64,000 nt of DNA from an uncultured Aquimarina sp. (GTDB lineage: Bacteria > Bacteroidota > Bacteroidia > Flavobacteriales > Flavobacteriaceae). The first letter of the stretch is position 1, and every line of letters starts with the position of its first letter. Location: NCBI RefSeq assembly GCF_947495315.1, contig NZ_CANLYD010000014.1, positions 62,001 to 126,000 on the forward strand. Direction: 5' to 3'. The position numbers were made by a program, and so were the translations under genes. Below, piece after piece: positions 49,501 to 57,055 of this stretch. The notes below the pieces were generated by a model that made no database searches, was not told where the DNA came from, and was given only the letters and a program-made list of their open reading frames with translations.

Positions 49501-52369
49501 ACCTGTAGATGTTTCTATGCTTAGTAGTTTGACTACACTGAGTGTTTCGGATACAGGGATTAATGCTATAGATATTTCTAATAATCCATTATTGCGATTG
49601 TTAAATGTTAATGATAATAATTTTACGGAGTTTGATATTTCAGCATATCCAAATATTATTCAATTAAGAATAGCTAATAACCAATTGACATCATTAAATG
49701 TAGCGAATGGAAATAACGATAATTTCACGTGGTTTGATGCTTTAGGAAATCCTGATTTAACTTGTATTAAAGCTGATAAAGTAGTTCAGTTATATCCAGA
49801 TATTTGGCAAAAAGATGCTACGGCTAGTTTTGCGTTATATTGTGATGTAACCTATATCGCAGATGCTAATTTTGAAAATTACCTGGAGACGCATGATGCA
49901 GATGGAAATGTAGTTGCTTTAGGAGATGTTGTAAGTTTAGGTAATGGTATTGCCGATGATAATCAAGTATATACGGAGAAAATAAATAAAGTCGTTGATT
50001 TAGATGTAAGTAGCCTTGATATTACAGATTTAACAGGAATCGAAGCTTTCGTTGCTCTTGAATTATTGAACGTTGATTTTAATGATTTAACAACCTTAGA
50101 TGTCAGTTATAATACCAATTTGAGAATTTTGGATGCGGCGGAAAACGATTTTATTTCTTTAGACTTTACGGGGCATCCAGCTTTAGAAGAAGTAAATTTG
50201 CGTTCTAATGCTATCACAAGTTTATTGGTAGATAATAACCCGAACTTAAAAAAGTTAAATGTTGGTAAAAACGGTCTAACTTCTTTAGATCTTAGTTCTT
50301 GTACACAATTAGAAGAACTTTCTGCTCACCAAAACTTGTTAGAATTACTTAATGTAAGAAATGGTAGTAACAACCTAATTACAGATTTCTTTGTTCTTTA
50401 CAATCCGAATCTAACATGTATTCAAGTAGACGATTCTACTGCTTCATATTTAAGTAGCTGGGGAAAAGATGATATCGCTAGTTTTAACGAAGATTGTGTT
50501 GCACCAGTAATTATCTTAACAGGAGCGAACCCACAAGAGATTGAATTGGGAGCTGGGTATATGGAATTAGGCGCTACTACGGATGATGGATCTAATGTGG
50601 TAATTAATGCTACAGACTTTGTAGATGCAGTTGGTAGTTATACGATTCGATACAATGCTACAGATGTGTCAAACAACGCTGCAGTAGAGGTTACTAGAAC
50701 TATAAATGTGGTTGATACAACGGCACCTGTGATTACTTTGGATGGAGATAATCCACAGACTATTGAATTGGGAGCAGGATATACAGAATTAGGTGCTACG
50801 ACTGATGATGGTAGTACTGTGGTGATTGATGCTACTGATTTTGTAGATGATATAGGTACTTATATAATCAGCTATACTGCCACAGATGCTTTTGGAAATA
50901 TTGCTGTAGAAGCAATCCGACTTGTCGATGTAATAGATACTACCGCTCCAGTTATTACACTACTAGGAGAGGATCCACAAACTGTAGAACTTGGGGCAGG
51001 CTATACAGAGCTGGGTGCAATAACTGATGATGGAAGCAATGTTGTGATTGATATTTCAGATTTTGTAGATGCAGTAGGTAGTTACATGATTAGATATAAT
51101 GCAACGGATGCATCAAATAACGATGCAATAGAAGTCATCCGAACCGTAAATGTAGTCGATACTACAGCTCCAGTTATTACTTTAACAGGAGATAATCCAC
51201 AAATAATTGAATTAGGAGCAGGATACGCCGAATTGGGAGCAACCACAGATGATGGAAGCAATGTTATGATTGACATTTCAGATTTTATAGATACAGTTGG
51301 AAGTTATACGATTCGGTACAATGCAACAGATGCTTCAAACAATATGGCTATAGAAGTCATCCGAACCGTAAATGTAGTCGATACTACAGCTCCAGTTATT
51401 ACTTTAACAGGAGATAATCCACAAATAATTGAATTAGGAGCAGGATACGCCGAATTGGGAGCAACCACAGATGATGGAAGCAATGTTATGATTGACATTT
51501 CAGATTTTATAGATACAGTTGGAAGTTATACGATTCGGTACAATGCAACAGATGCTTCAAACAATATGGCTGCAGAAGTAACCAGAACCGTAAATGTGGT
51601 AGATACTACTAACCCAGCTGTAGTATGTCAAAACATAACTGTACAGTTAGATAACACTGGAAATGTAAGTATTACAGCTGCAATGGTAGATAATGGTTCT
51701 ACGGATCTATCTGGGGTAGCATCGTTAGCTGTAGATATTACAGATTTTGATTGTGCCAATATTGGAGACAATCCTGTTGTACTAACGGTTAATGATACCA
51801 ATGGAAATAGTGATATATGTATGACAATAGTTACCGTTGTTGATAACATAAGTCCTGAATTTGATACTTCAACAGTGCCAACAGATATAGAAGTACCTTT
51901 TGATACTGGAGATATGTATACACTCGAAGATTTCACAGTGGGAGTAGTGATTACAGATAATTGTGATACTAACAGAGCTGTTTTGACTTCGACGATTACT
52001 CAAAATCCGGTCGCAGGAACTTTATTAGGTGCAGGAGATCATATTATTACCCTCACTGCTGCTGATACTAATTCGAACGAAGAAAATGTAACATTTACTA
52101 TCAGTGTAGGTAATGTATTAAGTATTGAAGAAAATGAGCAAGATAGTTTTACACTCTATCCTAATCCAGCGAAACAACAGTTTCAGGTTTCAGGGTTTTC
52201 AGGAGAAGCAGAGCTATCCGTCTATGATGTTAATGGACGTAGTTTACTTATAGAAAAAGTAGATACTGGCCAATCTATATCTATTCAGGAGTTACCAAAT
52301 GGGGTATATTTTGTAAAAATCGCTATAGGAACCACCTACAAGACGATTAGATTGATGAAAAACGAATAG
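43550..52369 (+). CDS. Giant T9SS-exported leucine-rich-repeat surface protein
   Basis: 2939 residues. A signal peptide (1-20) is followed by eight modules of about 230-350 residues starting near 22, 310, 594, 897, 1244, 1550, 1874 and 2100. Each opens with a cap such as TYVPDDNFENYLETH and SMGNGIANDNYV, runs through internalin-like repeats (L..LDVS.N..L..L) and closes with NPNLTCIQVDDPTASYLS. Five DUF5011-type Ig-like domains (~74 residues each, 2317-2687; PVITLTGDNPQIIELGAG) and a HYR-like part lead to the T9SS sorting domain (FTLYPNPAKQQFQVSG ... GVYFVKIAIG) at ~2860-2939. Role: outer-surface adhesion or binding, inferred. Opposite-strand frames inside it are shadows. Confidence 0.93.
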   Translation: MKRKLPFVFLVFINFIVFAQETYVPDDNFEAFLEANGMGNGIANDDYVTSANISSVISLDISSQMIADITGIEDFTALEVLDFSNNGVGDFDLSNNSTLKELYCATNGMSNINISANVNLEILDCSDNSNTTIDVSTNVKLKELNISTNGTTSLNLGSVSTLEKIDLSNNNLTGLDVTNLSNVTDLNCDTNYTLNITDFSSLTSLVNLNCSNTNLRSLDLSSNILLEALTIDYMSGFYLNLSSNTALTSFSAMSSDLNSLNIKNGNNANITSFDARFNQFTCIQVDDPTASYLSTWQKDNKASFQLDCSETNILDENFEYHLENHDADGNVVAVGSSNSMGNGILDDGKVFTSRIKDVTFLNISGNSIDELDGLEAFESLEILDCSENNFNEFDFSQLPELKELYIHDLFFAVLNLSSNLKIEKLIYNDANSTTLNLGNNAVIKELNIGGNNITSFDVSPYASLEILNIDDNYQILPINVRPLTSLKELNANNTSLQSLDVSQNVLLETLSIDRASGFYLDLSSNTALTRFSARTSDMSGINIQNGNNTNITFFDAEQNNSTLRCIQVDDPNASYLNTWNTDSEATFRFNCGETNVPDENFENYLETHDADGNVVSVGDASSMGNGIENDNKVYTSNISSVVELDISGLTISDATGIEDFVALQTFNCFNNSLSSIDLSQNVALQTLAIGRNNLTSLDLSQNTLVTFVSCLRNQITNLNVSQNTMLETLGCSNNRLSNLDITNNPALKTLSCYTNLLGSLDVTQNPLLEDLDCVDNQLTLLDVSQNLELLELQAYENSLTSLDVSNNVKLVELFIEDNQITSLDVSKNTVLEDLSCAYNALTYLNIRNGNNANLNPSDFDIRNNPGLTCVAVDDVAYANVNLRDKDTQTVYATFCNQTYVPDDNFENYLETHNEFGTVVLVGDPTSLGNGIADDNYVGTERIQNDTVLDLSNQGIADFTGLEDFENVERLYTNSNTISNLDLTANTKLIEISCQSMGLTGINISGLTSLEIVRARDNNLSMIDVSSNVALHTLNLDDNNFSNIDLSANAALIDFRIRENTISTLDLSSNINLKSLYVDDNSLSTLDVSNNTLIETLRCGGNQFTTIDISLLSNLDSFSIEDTPTLIVLDITNNTNLEDIDVSNTSLSSLDLSNNTELIEIYTNNAAITGLDFSNSPDIEYVECQNGQLISLNFKNGANNSGMEVYATGNPNLVCIQVDDPTASYLSSSSWEKDATVSFSDDCNWTYVPDDNFENYLETHTAAGGFVSVGDPTSMGNGIANDNYVTTANIENVMNLFIAFQGVTDVTGLEDFTALQTLFIFSNTLTDTDLDLTSNSNLIRIDGGDMGLTSINVTGLTALERIDIPRNNFTTIDLSTNTALKELIVSSNDLSGLDVSNNILLEDLQIHETTLSSIDVSANVNLTRIIASLNQFTSLNTQNNVLLETLNLSRNPLTSYDVSHLSNLQDLSFDETNITSIDISQNTNLVEFNARDIDELVELNAKNGNNSNFTEFRVTGCPNLTCIEVDDPTAGYLSGWEKDATASFAEYCRFTTIPDANFEAYLETHNEFGGTVALGSANSLGNGIIDDNLVPTGKIEAIQLLTPRNEGIEDFTGIEDFTNLIRFWIDDNPLANTNLDLTNNLLLETVTAENTGITSINIAGLIVLRGLEAPNNSLTNIDISTNTGLKFLNLADNDLTTIDVSNNDLTSLTVTNNRLGAIDVSDQTNLISLYCENTNITALNIQNNPLLENLGCGLNPLSNLDVAHLSGLRDLSFSTTSISEIDLSNNTNLSILECDSTPLTYLDLSNQSTLDNLSCKNALLTNLNLRSGNNADLDNVDVTGNPSLTCIEVDDPTAPVVAGWLKDATANYAEFCRLTYVPDDNFETFLENNGYGNGVIDDYVYTALVEISEGFNLHNGLVADMTGIEDFRDMWFLGCRNNTNLISIDLSKNTKLTNVTLANNNLASLNVTNNTLLDKLYLDRNSNLGPVDVSMLSSLTTLSVSDTGINAIDISNNPLLRLLNVNDNNFTEFDISAYPNIIQLRIANNQLTSLNVANGNNDNFTWFDALGNPDLTCIKADKVVQLYPDIWQKDATASFALYCDVTYIADANFENYLETHDADGNVVALGDVVSLGNGIADDNQVYTEKINKVVDLDVSSLDITDLTGIEAFVALELLNVDFNDLTTLDVSYNTNLRILDAAENDFISLDFTGHPALEEVNLRSNAITSLLVDNNPNLKKLNVGKNGLTSLDLSSCTQLEELSAHQNLLELLNVRNGSNNLITDFFVLYNPNLTCIQVDDSTASYLSSWGKDDIASFNEDCVAPVIILTGANPQEIELGAGYMELGATTDDGSNVVINATDFVDAVGSYTIRYNATDVSNNAAVEVTRTINVVDTTAPVITLDGDNPQTIELGAGYTELGATTDDGSTVVIDATDFVDDIGTYIISYTATDAFGNIAVEAIRLVDVIDTTAPVITLLGEDPQTVELGAGYTELGAITDDGSNVVIDISDFVDAVGSYMIRYNATDASNNDAIEVIRTVNVVDTTAPVITLTGDNPQIIELGAGYAELGATTDDGSNVMIDISDFIDTVGSYTIRYNATDASNNMAIEVIRTVNVVDTTAPVITLTGDNPQIIELGAGYAELGATTDDGSNVMIDISDFIDTVGSYTIRYNATDASNNMAAEVTRTVNVVDTTNPAVVCQNITVQLDNTGNVSITAAMVDNGSTDLSGVASLAVDITDFDCANIGDNPVVLTVNDTNGNSDICMTIVTVVDNISPEFDTSTVPTDIEVPFDTGDMYTLEDFTVGVVITDNCDTNRAVLTSTITQNPVAGTLLGAGDHIITLTAADTNSNEENVTFTISVGNVLSIEENEQDSFTLYPNPAKQQFQVSGFSGEAELSVYDVNGRSLLIEKVDTGQSISIQELPNGVYFVKIAIGTTYKTIRLMKNE
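51131..51572 (+). repeat. Identical tandem copies of a 222-bp DUF5011-coding unit
   Basis: The 220 bases from 51131 (GAAGTCATCCGAACC...) recur without visible difference from 51353 (222-base period = 74 codons). The two neighbouring Ig-like units upstream are similar in protein but not identical in DNA. The sharp identity implies a recent duplication or gene conversion within the LRR gene. Confidence 0.88.
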
Positions 52370-52445
52370 ACAGAACCCTTTATTTTTTTGCAAGAAAATC
52401 AGTGCTACGAAGTTAAGGGGTCGTAGATACATGAAGTTGCAAGAT

Positions 52446-52478
52446 AAAACCACTCAAGTAATTGGGTGGTTTTTTATA
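52446..52478 (+). terminator. Terminator after the giant LRR gene
   Basis: AAAACCACTC (52446-52455) pairs with GGGTGGTTTT (52464-52473), one G-T wobble, 8-base loop and T tail; 77 bases after the stop. Confidence 0.85.
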
Positions 52479-52652
52479 TATTTAATTCAAGTTTTAGTAT
52501 AAAGTAAAAACTCACCTATTAGACATTATAAAAAAACACTACAACACTTATGTGAAACGAGTAGTTTTATTTTGTAAATTGATCGAGAAATAGGAAAGTA
52601 TTACTATTAAACCTTATTGAATTATTTTAATAAAACCCAAAATTAAGACACT

Positions 52653-53087
52653 ATGAGATCAATATTACTATCATTACTTATTATTACCCTTCTTGCTTCT
52701 TGCAAGTCTCAGCAAAAAAGCGATACCTTGAGTGGAAATGAAGATATTGAAAACATTACAGAGGATGAATTACTTACAGGTAAAGTTCTAGGTAAGAGAA
52801 AAAAGAAAATGCAATATGTTGCTGTAAAACTAGTAGTTGATGAGAATACTTGCATGAAAGCCTATACTGACGAAGATGGGTTATATGATTTTTTAATCAA
52901 TCCTAGTAAAATGAAAGCGGATAGCTATTTTGAATTTGTTTATAAAGGATATGCGAAAAAACAAGTTCCATATAGTGAAATAGCAAAAAAAGGTACTGTC
53001 ATTCTTAGTACCAAAGGAGATGTGGTAACAAGCACGGATTATCGCCTTTTTTATGAATCTGTACGTGCCTGTAAAGATGAATTATAG
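52653..53087 (+). CDS. Small lipoprotein with a carboxypeptidase-regulatory-like fold
   Basis: 144 residues. A signal peptide ends in LLASC (lipobox). The remaining domain, TGKVLGKRKKKMQYVAVKLV and YTDEDGLYDFLIN with FVYKGYAKKQV, resembles the beta-sandwich 'carboxypeptidase-D regulatory' domains common in Bacteroidota surface proteins. No catalytic site. Single gene between the LRR terminator and a convergent oxidoreductase. Function unknown. Confidence 0.7.
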   Translation: MRSILLSLLIITLLASCKSQQKSDTLSGNEDIENITEDELLTGKVLGKRKKKMQYVAVKLVVDENTCMKAYTDEDGLYDFLINPSKMKADSYFEFVYKGYAKKQVPYSEIAKKGTVILSTKGDVVTSTDYRLFYESVRACKDEL

Positions 53088-53153
53088 TTTATATCAAAAA
53101 AATAGTATTTATTTAATCCAGAGTATTACGAAATATGATTCGTAGGATAGCAA

Positions 53154-54242
53154 CTATATTAAATTAATTTTACGCTTACTTTTAGCGGAGTTATAAATAG
53201 CTTCTACAATTCTAATATCTTTCATTCCTTCTTCACCAGGGACGAGGATATTGGTATTATTAAGTATGGATAATGCATCGTCATCCATTTGTTTAGCTTG
53301 TTGATTTTCTATATAAGTATTGAGTAGTTTTCCATCACTAGTCTCTCCTTGTACGCCAGCATACATAGAAAAAGGTTGTAATTGATACCATCCATTAGTG
53401 CAATCCACTCGTAGTCTATGCATATCGTGTCCTACACTAGTTTTTCCGTGAGCAACTGTTCCTGATGGAAATTCTAATGTAAAATGAGTAGTTTCATCAG
53501 TTTCGGTAAATATTTTTGGTCTAGTAGTCATTTGTTCTGCTATAACAGATATAGGCTCTTCGCCAGTTGCGTATCTGGCAGCATTCAAAGAATATACACC
53601 TAAATCATACATAGTTCCTCCACCTAATTCTGCATTCAATCTCCAACTTTTTGCGGGATTTCCTACATTATAACCTATCTCGGCATAAACTGTTTTAATA
53701 TTCCCGTAGGGTTTGGTTGTAGCCCATTTTATGATTTGTTGAGTATTGGGTTCATGCTGCATTCTATATCCTATAGAAAGTTTTACCTTGTTTTTATGAC
53801 AAGCTTTTATAATAGAAAGGCATTCTTCTTCAGTTTTTGCCATAGGTTTTTCACACCAGACATGTTTTCCTGTATTCGCTGCTTTGATAGCATACTTGGC
53901 ATGCAGGCCTGTGGGCAATACAATATATAATACGTCAATATCTGGATTGTTCGCAATACGATCCATCGTATCATAACTGTATACGTTTTTATCCGGAATA
54001 CCATATTTTTTCTGCCAGACAGGTATTTTAGAAGGTGTTCCAGTAACTATTCCGGTTAATCGACAATGTTTTGTTAGTTGTAATGCTGGCGCAAGGACAG
54101 TAGTACTATAGTTACCTAATGCAACTAGGCATACACCTAGTTGTTTCTGACTTGAATTGGCTAATAAATTGGAATAGGGAAGCAGGCTGCCTCCCAATAA
54201 TAAACTTGTGTTTTTTATAAAAGTTCTTCTGTCCAGACTCAT
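53154..54242 (-). CDS. Gfo/Idh/MocA-family oxidoreductase with Tat signal
   Basis: 362 residues. The N-terminus MSLDRRTFIKNTSLLLGGSL is a twin-arginine export signal. The NAD(P)-binding region LGVCLVALGNYSTTVLAPAL has a poor GxGxxG (the first glycines are replaced), followed by the family motif HVWCEKPMAKTEEEC with the catalytic Lys. GGGTMYDLGVYSLNAARY is the C-terminal domain signature. The family acts on sugars and inositols; an exported one probably handles glycans outside the cytoplasm. Cofactor would have to be prebound before Tat export. Confidence 0.88.
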   Translation of the reverse strand: MSLDRRTFIKNTSLLLGGSLLPYSNLLANSSQKQLGVCLVALGNYSTTVLAPALQLTKHCRLTGIVTGTPSKIPVWQKKYGIPDKNVYSYDTMDRIANNPDIDVLYIVLPTGLHAKYAIKAANTGKHVWCEKPMAKTEEECLSIIKACHKNKVKLSIGYRMQHEPNTQQIIKWATTKPYGNIKTVYAEIGYNVGNPAKSWRLNAELGGGTMYDLGVYSLNAARYATGEEPISVIAEQMTTRPKIFTETDETTHFTLEFPSGTVAHGKTSVGHDMHRLRVDCTNGWYQLQPFSMYAGVQGETSDGKLLNTYIENQQAKQMDDDALSILNNTNILVPGEEGMKDIRIVEAIYNSAKSKRKINLI

Positions 54243-54452
54243 AACATAAGTTTTATATTATACCATCTGTCATTTGAATTTACTAGAATAAAATGTTCTT
54301 TTTTCACTTCAGTTTCAGAATAAAAATAAACTGTACACTATGATTAATTTTTCTTACTCAATAAATTCAAGCAACAACTGGTATTATTATAGAAAAGTCT
54401 AACTAACTTTGACCTCTTTTCAGTACTAATACGAACGAGGTTTCAAAAGTTA

Positions 54453-54818
54453 TTAAATATCAATATATTCAGAAACAGTACGGTCAGATGTTGTTTCTCC
54501 CGTATGTTTAGTGCTTGCTTTTTCGAATAAAAGAAGATGCACTTCTTCATTGTTTTTTGTAGTAGGGCAGTGTTCTACTCCTTTAGGCACTACAATAATT
54601 TCACCAGCTTCGACTTTTACTGTTTTATCTCTAAATTTCATATAAAGTGTACCTTTTACTACCTGAAAAAGTTCATCTTCATGATCATGCTTATGCCATA
54701 CAAAATCACCACTTACTTTTGCTAGATACACTTGATTGTCATCTACTGTTGCAATTCGATGCGGATGCCAGTGTTTATTAAATTTTGAAAGTTTATCATT
54801 AATGTTAATCGCTTCCAT
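54453..54818 (-). CDS. Cupin-domain protein
   Basis: 121 residues, a single cupin. Motif 1 is VWHKHDHEDELFQVVKGTLY (G-x5-H-x-H-x3-4-E) and motif 2 is VEAGEIIVVPKGVEHCP. These supply the metal-binding His/Glu set. Small cupins cover isomerases, dioxygenases and sugar binding; the substrate here is unknown. The gene is 15 bases downstream of the thioesterase gene and is probably co-transcribed with it. Confidence 0.85.
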   Translation of the reverse strand: MEAININDKLSKFNKHWHPHRIATVDDNQVYLAKVSGDFVWHKHDHEDELFQVVKGTLYMKFRDKTVKVEAGEIIVVPKGVEHCPTTKNNEEVHLLLFEKASTKHTGETTSDRTVSEYIDI

Positions 54819-54833
54819 GTTTTCAACTTAATT

Positions 54834-55229
54834 TTATGAAAACAAGTTACTTATTTCTTGATTGATTCTGGTAGGTCTTAACGTTTCTTTATGGAGTAAA
54901 CACCACATGGTTTTGGCGGTAACGATTACTTTTTGGGTAGAAGTATTTATAATTTTAGTATGTCGCTCACTTTTGGCTCCGTGATGATGATCAATCCACG
55001 TTTGGAGGGTTAATTCATCATTTTCAAGAGCAGGCTTATGATATTCTATATAGTGATTTAATACTACCCAAACATAGGTGTTTCTTATTTCTTGATTGGT
55101 GTTAGTCTCCCAGTGCTGTTTGGCAATATCCTGTACCCATTGCAGATACATAACATTATTCACATGATTCATATCATCAATTGCTGATTTAGGGACTATA
55201 ATATGTGATTCGAATATTTCAGAGTTCAT
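54834..55229 (-). CDS. Acyl-CoA thioesterase, hotdog fold (YbgC/FatA-like)
   Basis: 131 residues. The 4-hydroxybenzoyl-CoA-thioesterase-like signature is IDDMNHVNNVMYLQWVQDI, with the catalytic Asp and the HVNN helix; ENDELTLQTWIDHHHGAKSE completes the fold. Hydrolyses acyl-CoA or acyl-ACP thioesters in the cytoplasm. Likely in one transcript with the downstream cupin gene. Confidence 0.85.
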   Translation of the reverse strand: MNSEIFESHIIVPKSAIDDMNHVNNVMYLQWVQDIAKQHWETNTNQEIRNTYVWVVLNHYIEYHKPALENDELTLQTWIDHHHGAKSERHTKIINTSTQKVIVTAKTMWCLLHKETLRPTRINQEISNLFS

Positions 55230-55353
55230 TATGTAGGTAATGCTAAAGTTTTTTTGATAATATACTCTAAATGATTTTATAAAAACGTTAAAAGCTTTTT
55301 AAACAGTTACAGGATATCATAAATTTATTAGACTAACTTAAAATAGATATTCC

Positions 55354-55533
55354 ATGAAATCAAATCTTTTAAACATCGATGGTGTTAAGATACTCTCCAG
55401 AGAGTGTCAGACAATGATCAAAGGACAAGCCGGGATAGACGTATCGTTATGTGGTTGTTCTTGTAGCGGAGCTGTAACGGGTCCAGCTTATTGCAGTGAA
55501 TTTATTGCTTGTCCACAAGTATATACTTGCTAG
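55354..55533 (+). CDS. Orphan Cys-rich leader-type precursor peptide
   Basis: 59 residues in the gap between the thioesterase and mgtE, read against its neighbours. MKSNLLNIDGVKILSRECQT then MIKGQAG is a bacteriocin-type leader ('LL.I.GV..LS...Q..I.G') with GQ/AG replacing GG. The core IDVSLCGCSCSGAVTGPAYC then SEFIACPQVYTC contains six cysteines, C-x-C-x-C at the front. Related in style to the precursors at 15639-16663, but without the 30-nt element. A powerful hairpin follows the stop. No modification gene is adjacent. Confidence 0.72.
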   Translation: MKSNLLNIDGVKILSRECQTMIKGQAGIDVSLCGCSCSGAVTGPAYCSEFIACPQVYTC

Positions 55534-55543
55534 GAAATTTATT

Positions 55544-55599
55544 AATAGTTCTAAAACTTTTTAATTATATCAATACTATTAAAAAGTTTTAGAACTATT
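55544..55599. terminator. Long perfect terminator hairpin after the orphan peptide gene
   Basis: A 22-bp perfect stem (55544-55565 with 55578-55599; arms begin AATAGTTCTAAAAC and end GTTTTAGAACTATT) and a 12-base loop, 10 bases after the stop. It also lies 14 bases beyond the mgtE stop, serving both convergent genes. Confidence 0.9.
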
Positions 55600-55613
55600 T
55601 GATTTCTTTTATT

Positions 55614-56969
55614 TTAAAAACCTAGAATCAATTCTGCAATATAGAAGAACAAGAAAATTCCAAAGATATCGTTGCTTGTTGTTATAAACGGACCCGTTGC
55701 TATTGCGGGGTCAATTCCTCTTTTATCAAGAATTATAGGGACAAAGGTGCCAATTAGTGCAGCTACTATAATAACACTCATAAGGGCTATAGCAATCGTT
55801 AGACTAAATGAAATTTCATACCCCATTACGATCCCAAATAATATTACCAGAAGTGCCAGAGCAGCTCCATTAATTAAGCTAAGCCCCACTTCTTTTAGTA
55901 ATCGATTCCAAAGACTACCTTTCACATTGTCATTAGCTAAACCTTGTACTATAATTGCTGATGACTGAACACCTACATTACCTGCCATCGCGGCGATAAG
56001 TGGGGTGTAGAAAAATAAGTCACGTATTCTTGGGTTCGTCATAACATCCTCAAAATCTTGCATAATAAATACACTGCCTAATCCTCCAAATAATCCTAAG
56101 ATTAACCAGGGTAAACGTGCTCTTGTGAGTTCCCAAACATTATCATCTGCTTCTACATCCTGAGATATACCTGCTGCCATCTGATAATCCTTTTCAGCTT
56201 CTTCTTTGATAAAATCTACCATATCATCGATCGTAATACGACCGACCAAAACAGTTTCATGATCTACAACTGGGATAGCTTCCAGATCATATTTTTGCAT
56301 AATTCTGGCAACTTCTTCGCCTTCGGTATCTACAGTTACATAGTCAACTTTAGGAATATAAACTTCGCTAATGTGTGTTTTTGCTGGAGCGGTTAGTAAA
56401 TCTTTTAGAGATAATCTTCCTTTTAACCTTCCTTCCTTATCTATAACATAAATAGAGTGTACTCGGGTAACATTTTCCGCTTGACGGCGCATTTCTCGTA
56501 CACATCCCGCAACTGTCCATGTTTCCTTTACTTTTACCAGTTCTTTAGCCATTAATCCTCCTGCAGTGTCTTCTTCATACAAGAGTAACTCTTTTATATC
56601 TTCGGCATGTTTTTCGTCTTCTATCTCCGCAATTACTTCTTCAGCACGATGTTCGGGGAGCTCTGCAATAATATCGGCGGCATCATCAGTATCCATTTCT
56701 TCTAACTCTTCTGCAATTTCTTTTACAGATAGGTTATCCAGAATACGTTCTCTAAAATCTTCTTCTAGCTCCATAAGAGCTTCAGAAGTTTTCTCACTAT
56801 CAAACAATTTAATTAGGTAGGTAGCTTGATAAAGGTTTAGCTCTTCAATTATTTCTGCAAAATCAGCAAAGTGGATTTCTTTAAGCATTTCTTGCAAATG
56901 AGTATCGCCTTCATCATTAATGAGGCGCTTCACTTGTTCGATAAGCTCATTGGAAATCTCGAATGACAT
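55614..56969 (-). CDS. mgtE: Magnesium transporter MgtE
   Basis: 451 residues, the standard length. An N-terminal superhelical domain (EMLKEIHFADFAEIIEELNL, then ELPEHRAEEVIAEI) and tandem CBS domains (LVKVKETWTVAGCVREMRRQ; YDLEAIPVVDHETVLVGRI) sense cytoplasmic Mg2+. A five-helix pore domain follows, with AAMAGNVGVQSSAIIVQGLA and RGIDPAIATGPFITTSND. It imports Mg2+ at the inner membrane and closes when Mg2+ is high. A TATCTTTG box lies upstream (57006-57013, minus strand), although rsmA ends only 86 bases away and read-through is possible. Confidence 0.96.
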   Translation of the reverse strand: MSFEISNELIEQVKRLINDEGDTHLQEMLKEIHFADFAEIIEELNLYQATYLIKLFDSEKTSEALMELEEDFRERILDNLSVKEIAEELEEMDTDDAADIIAELPEHRAEEVIAEIEDEKHAEDIKELLLYEEDTAGGLMAKELVKVKETWTVAGCVREMRRQAENVTRVHSIYVIDKEGRLKGRLSLKDLLTAPAKTHISEVYIPKVDYVTVDTEGEEVARIMQKYDLEAIPVVDHETVLVGRITIDDMVDFIKEEAEKDYQMAAGISQDVEADDNVWELTRARLPWLILGLFGGLGSVFIMQDFEDVMTNPRIRDLFFYTPLIAAMAGNVGVQSSAIIVQGLANDNVKGSLWNRLLKEVGLSLINGAALALLVILFGIVMGYEISFSLTIAIALMSVIIVAALIGTFVPIILDKRGIDPAIATGPFITTSNDIFGIFLFFYIAELILGF

Positions 56970-57055
56970 AAAATAGTTGTTTATGGATTTCTTTACAAAT
57001 GCTCACAAAGATAACCAAAGAAATCAATTGCAGTTTAGATAGGTGTTAAATGAAA

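Noticed and set aside
43738..51936. Minus-strand frames of 60-140 codons (e.g. 45358-45780, 51628-51936)
   Set aside because: They mirror the low-complexity Asn/Leu/Ser-rich codons of the LRR and Ig-like repeats; two of them are identical simply because the repeats are.
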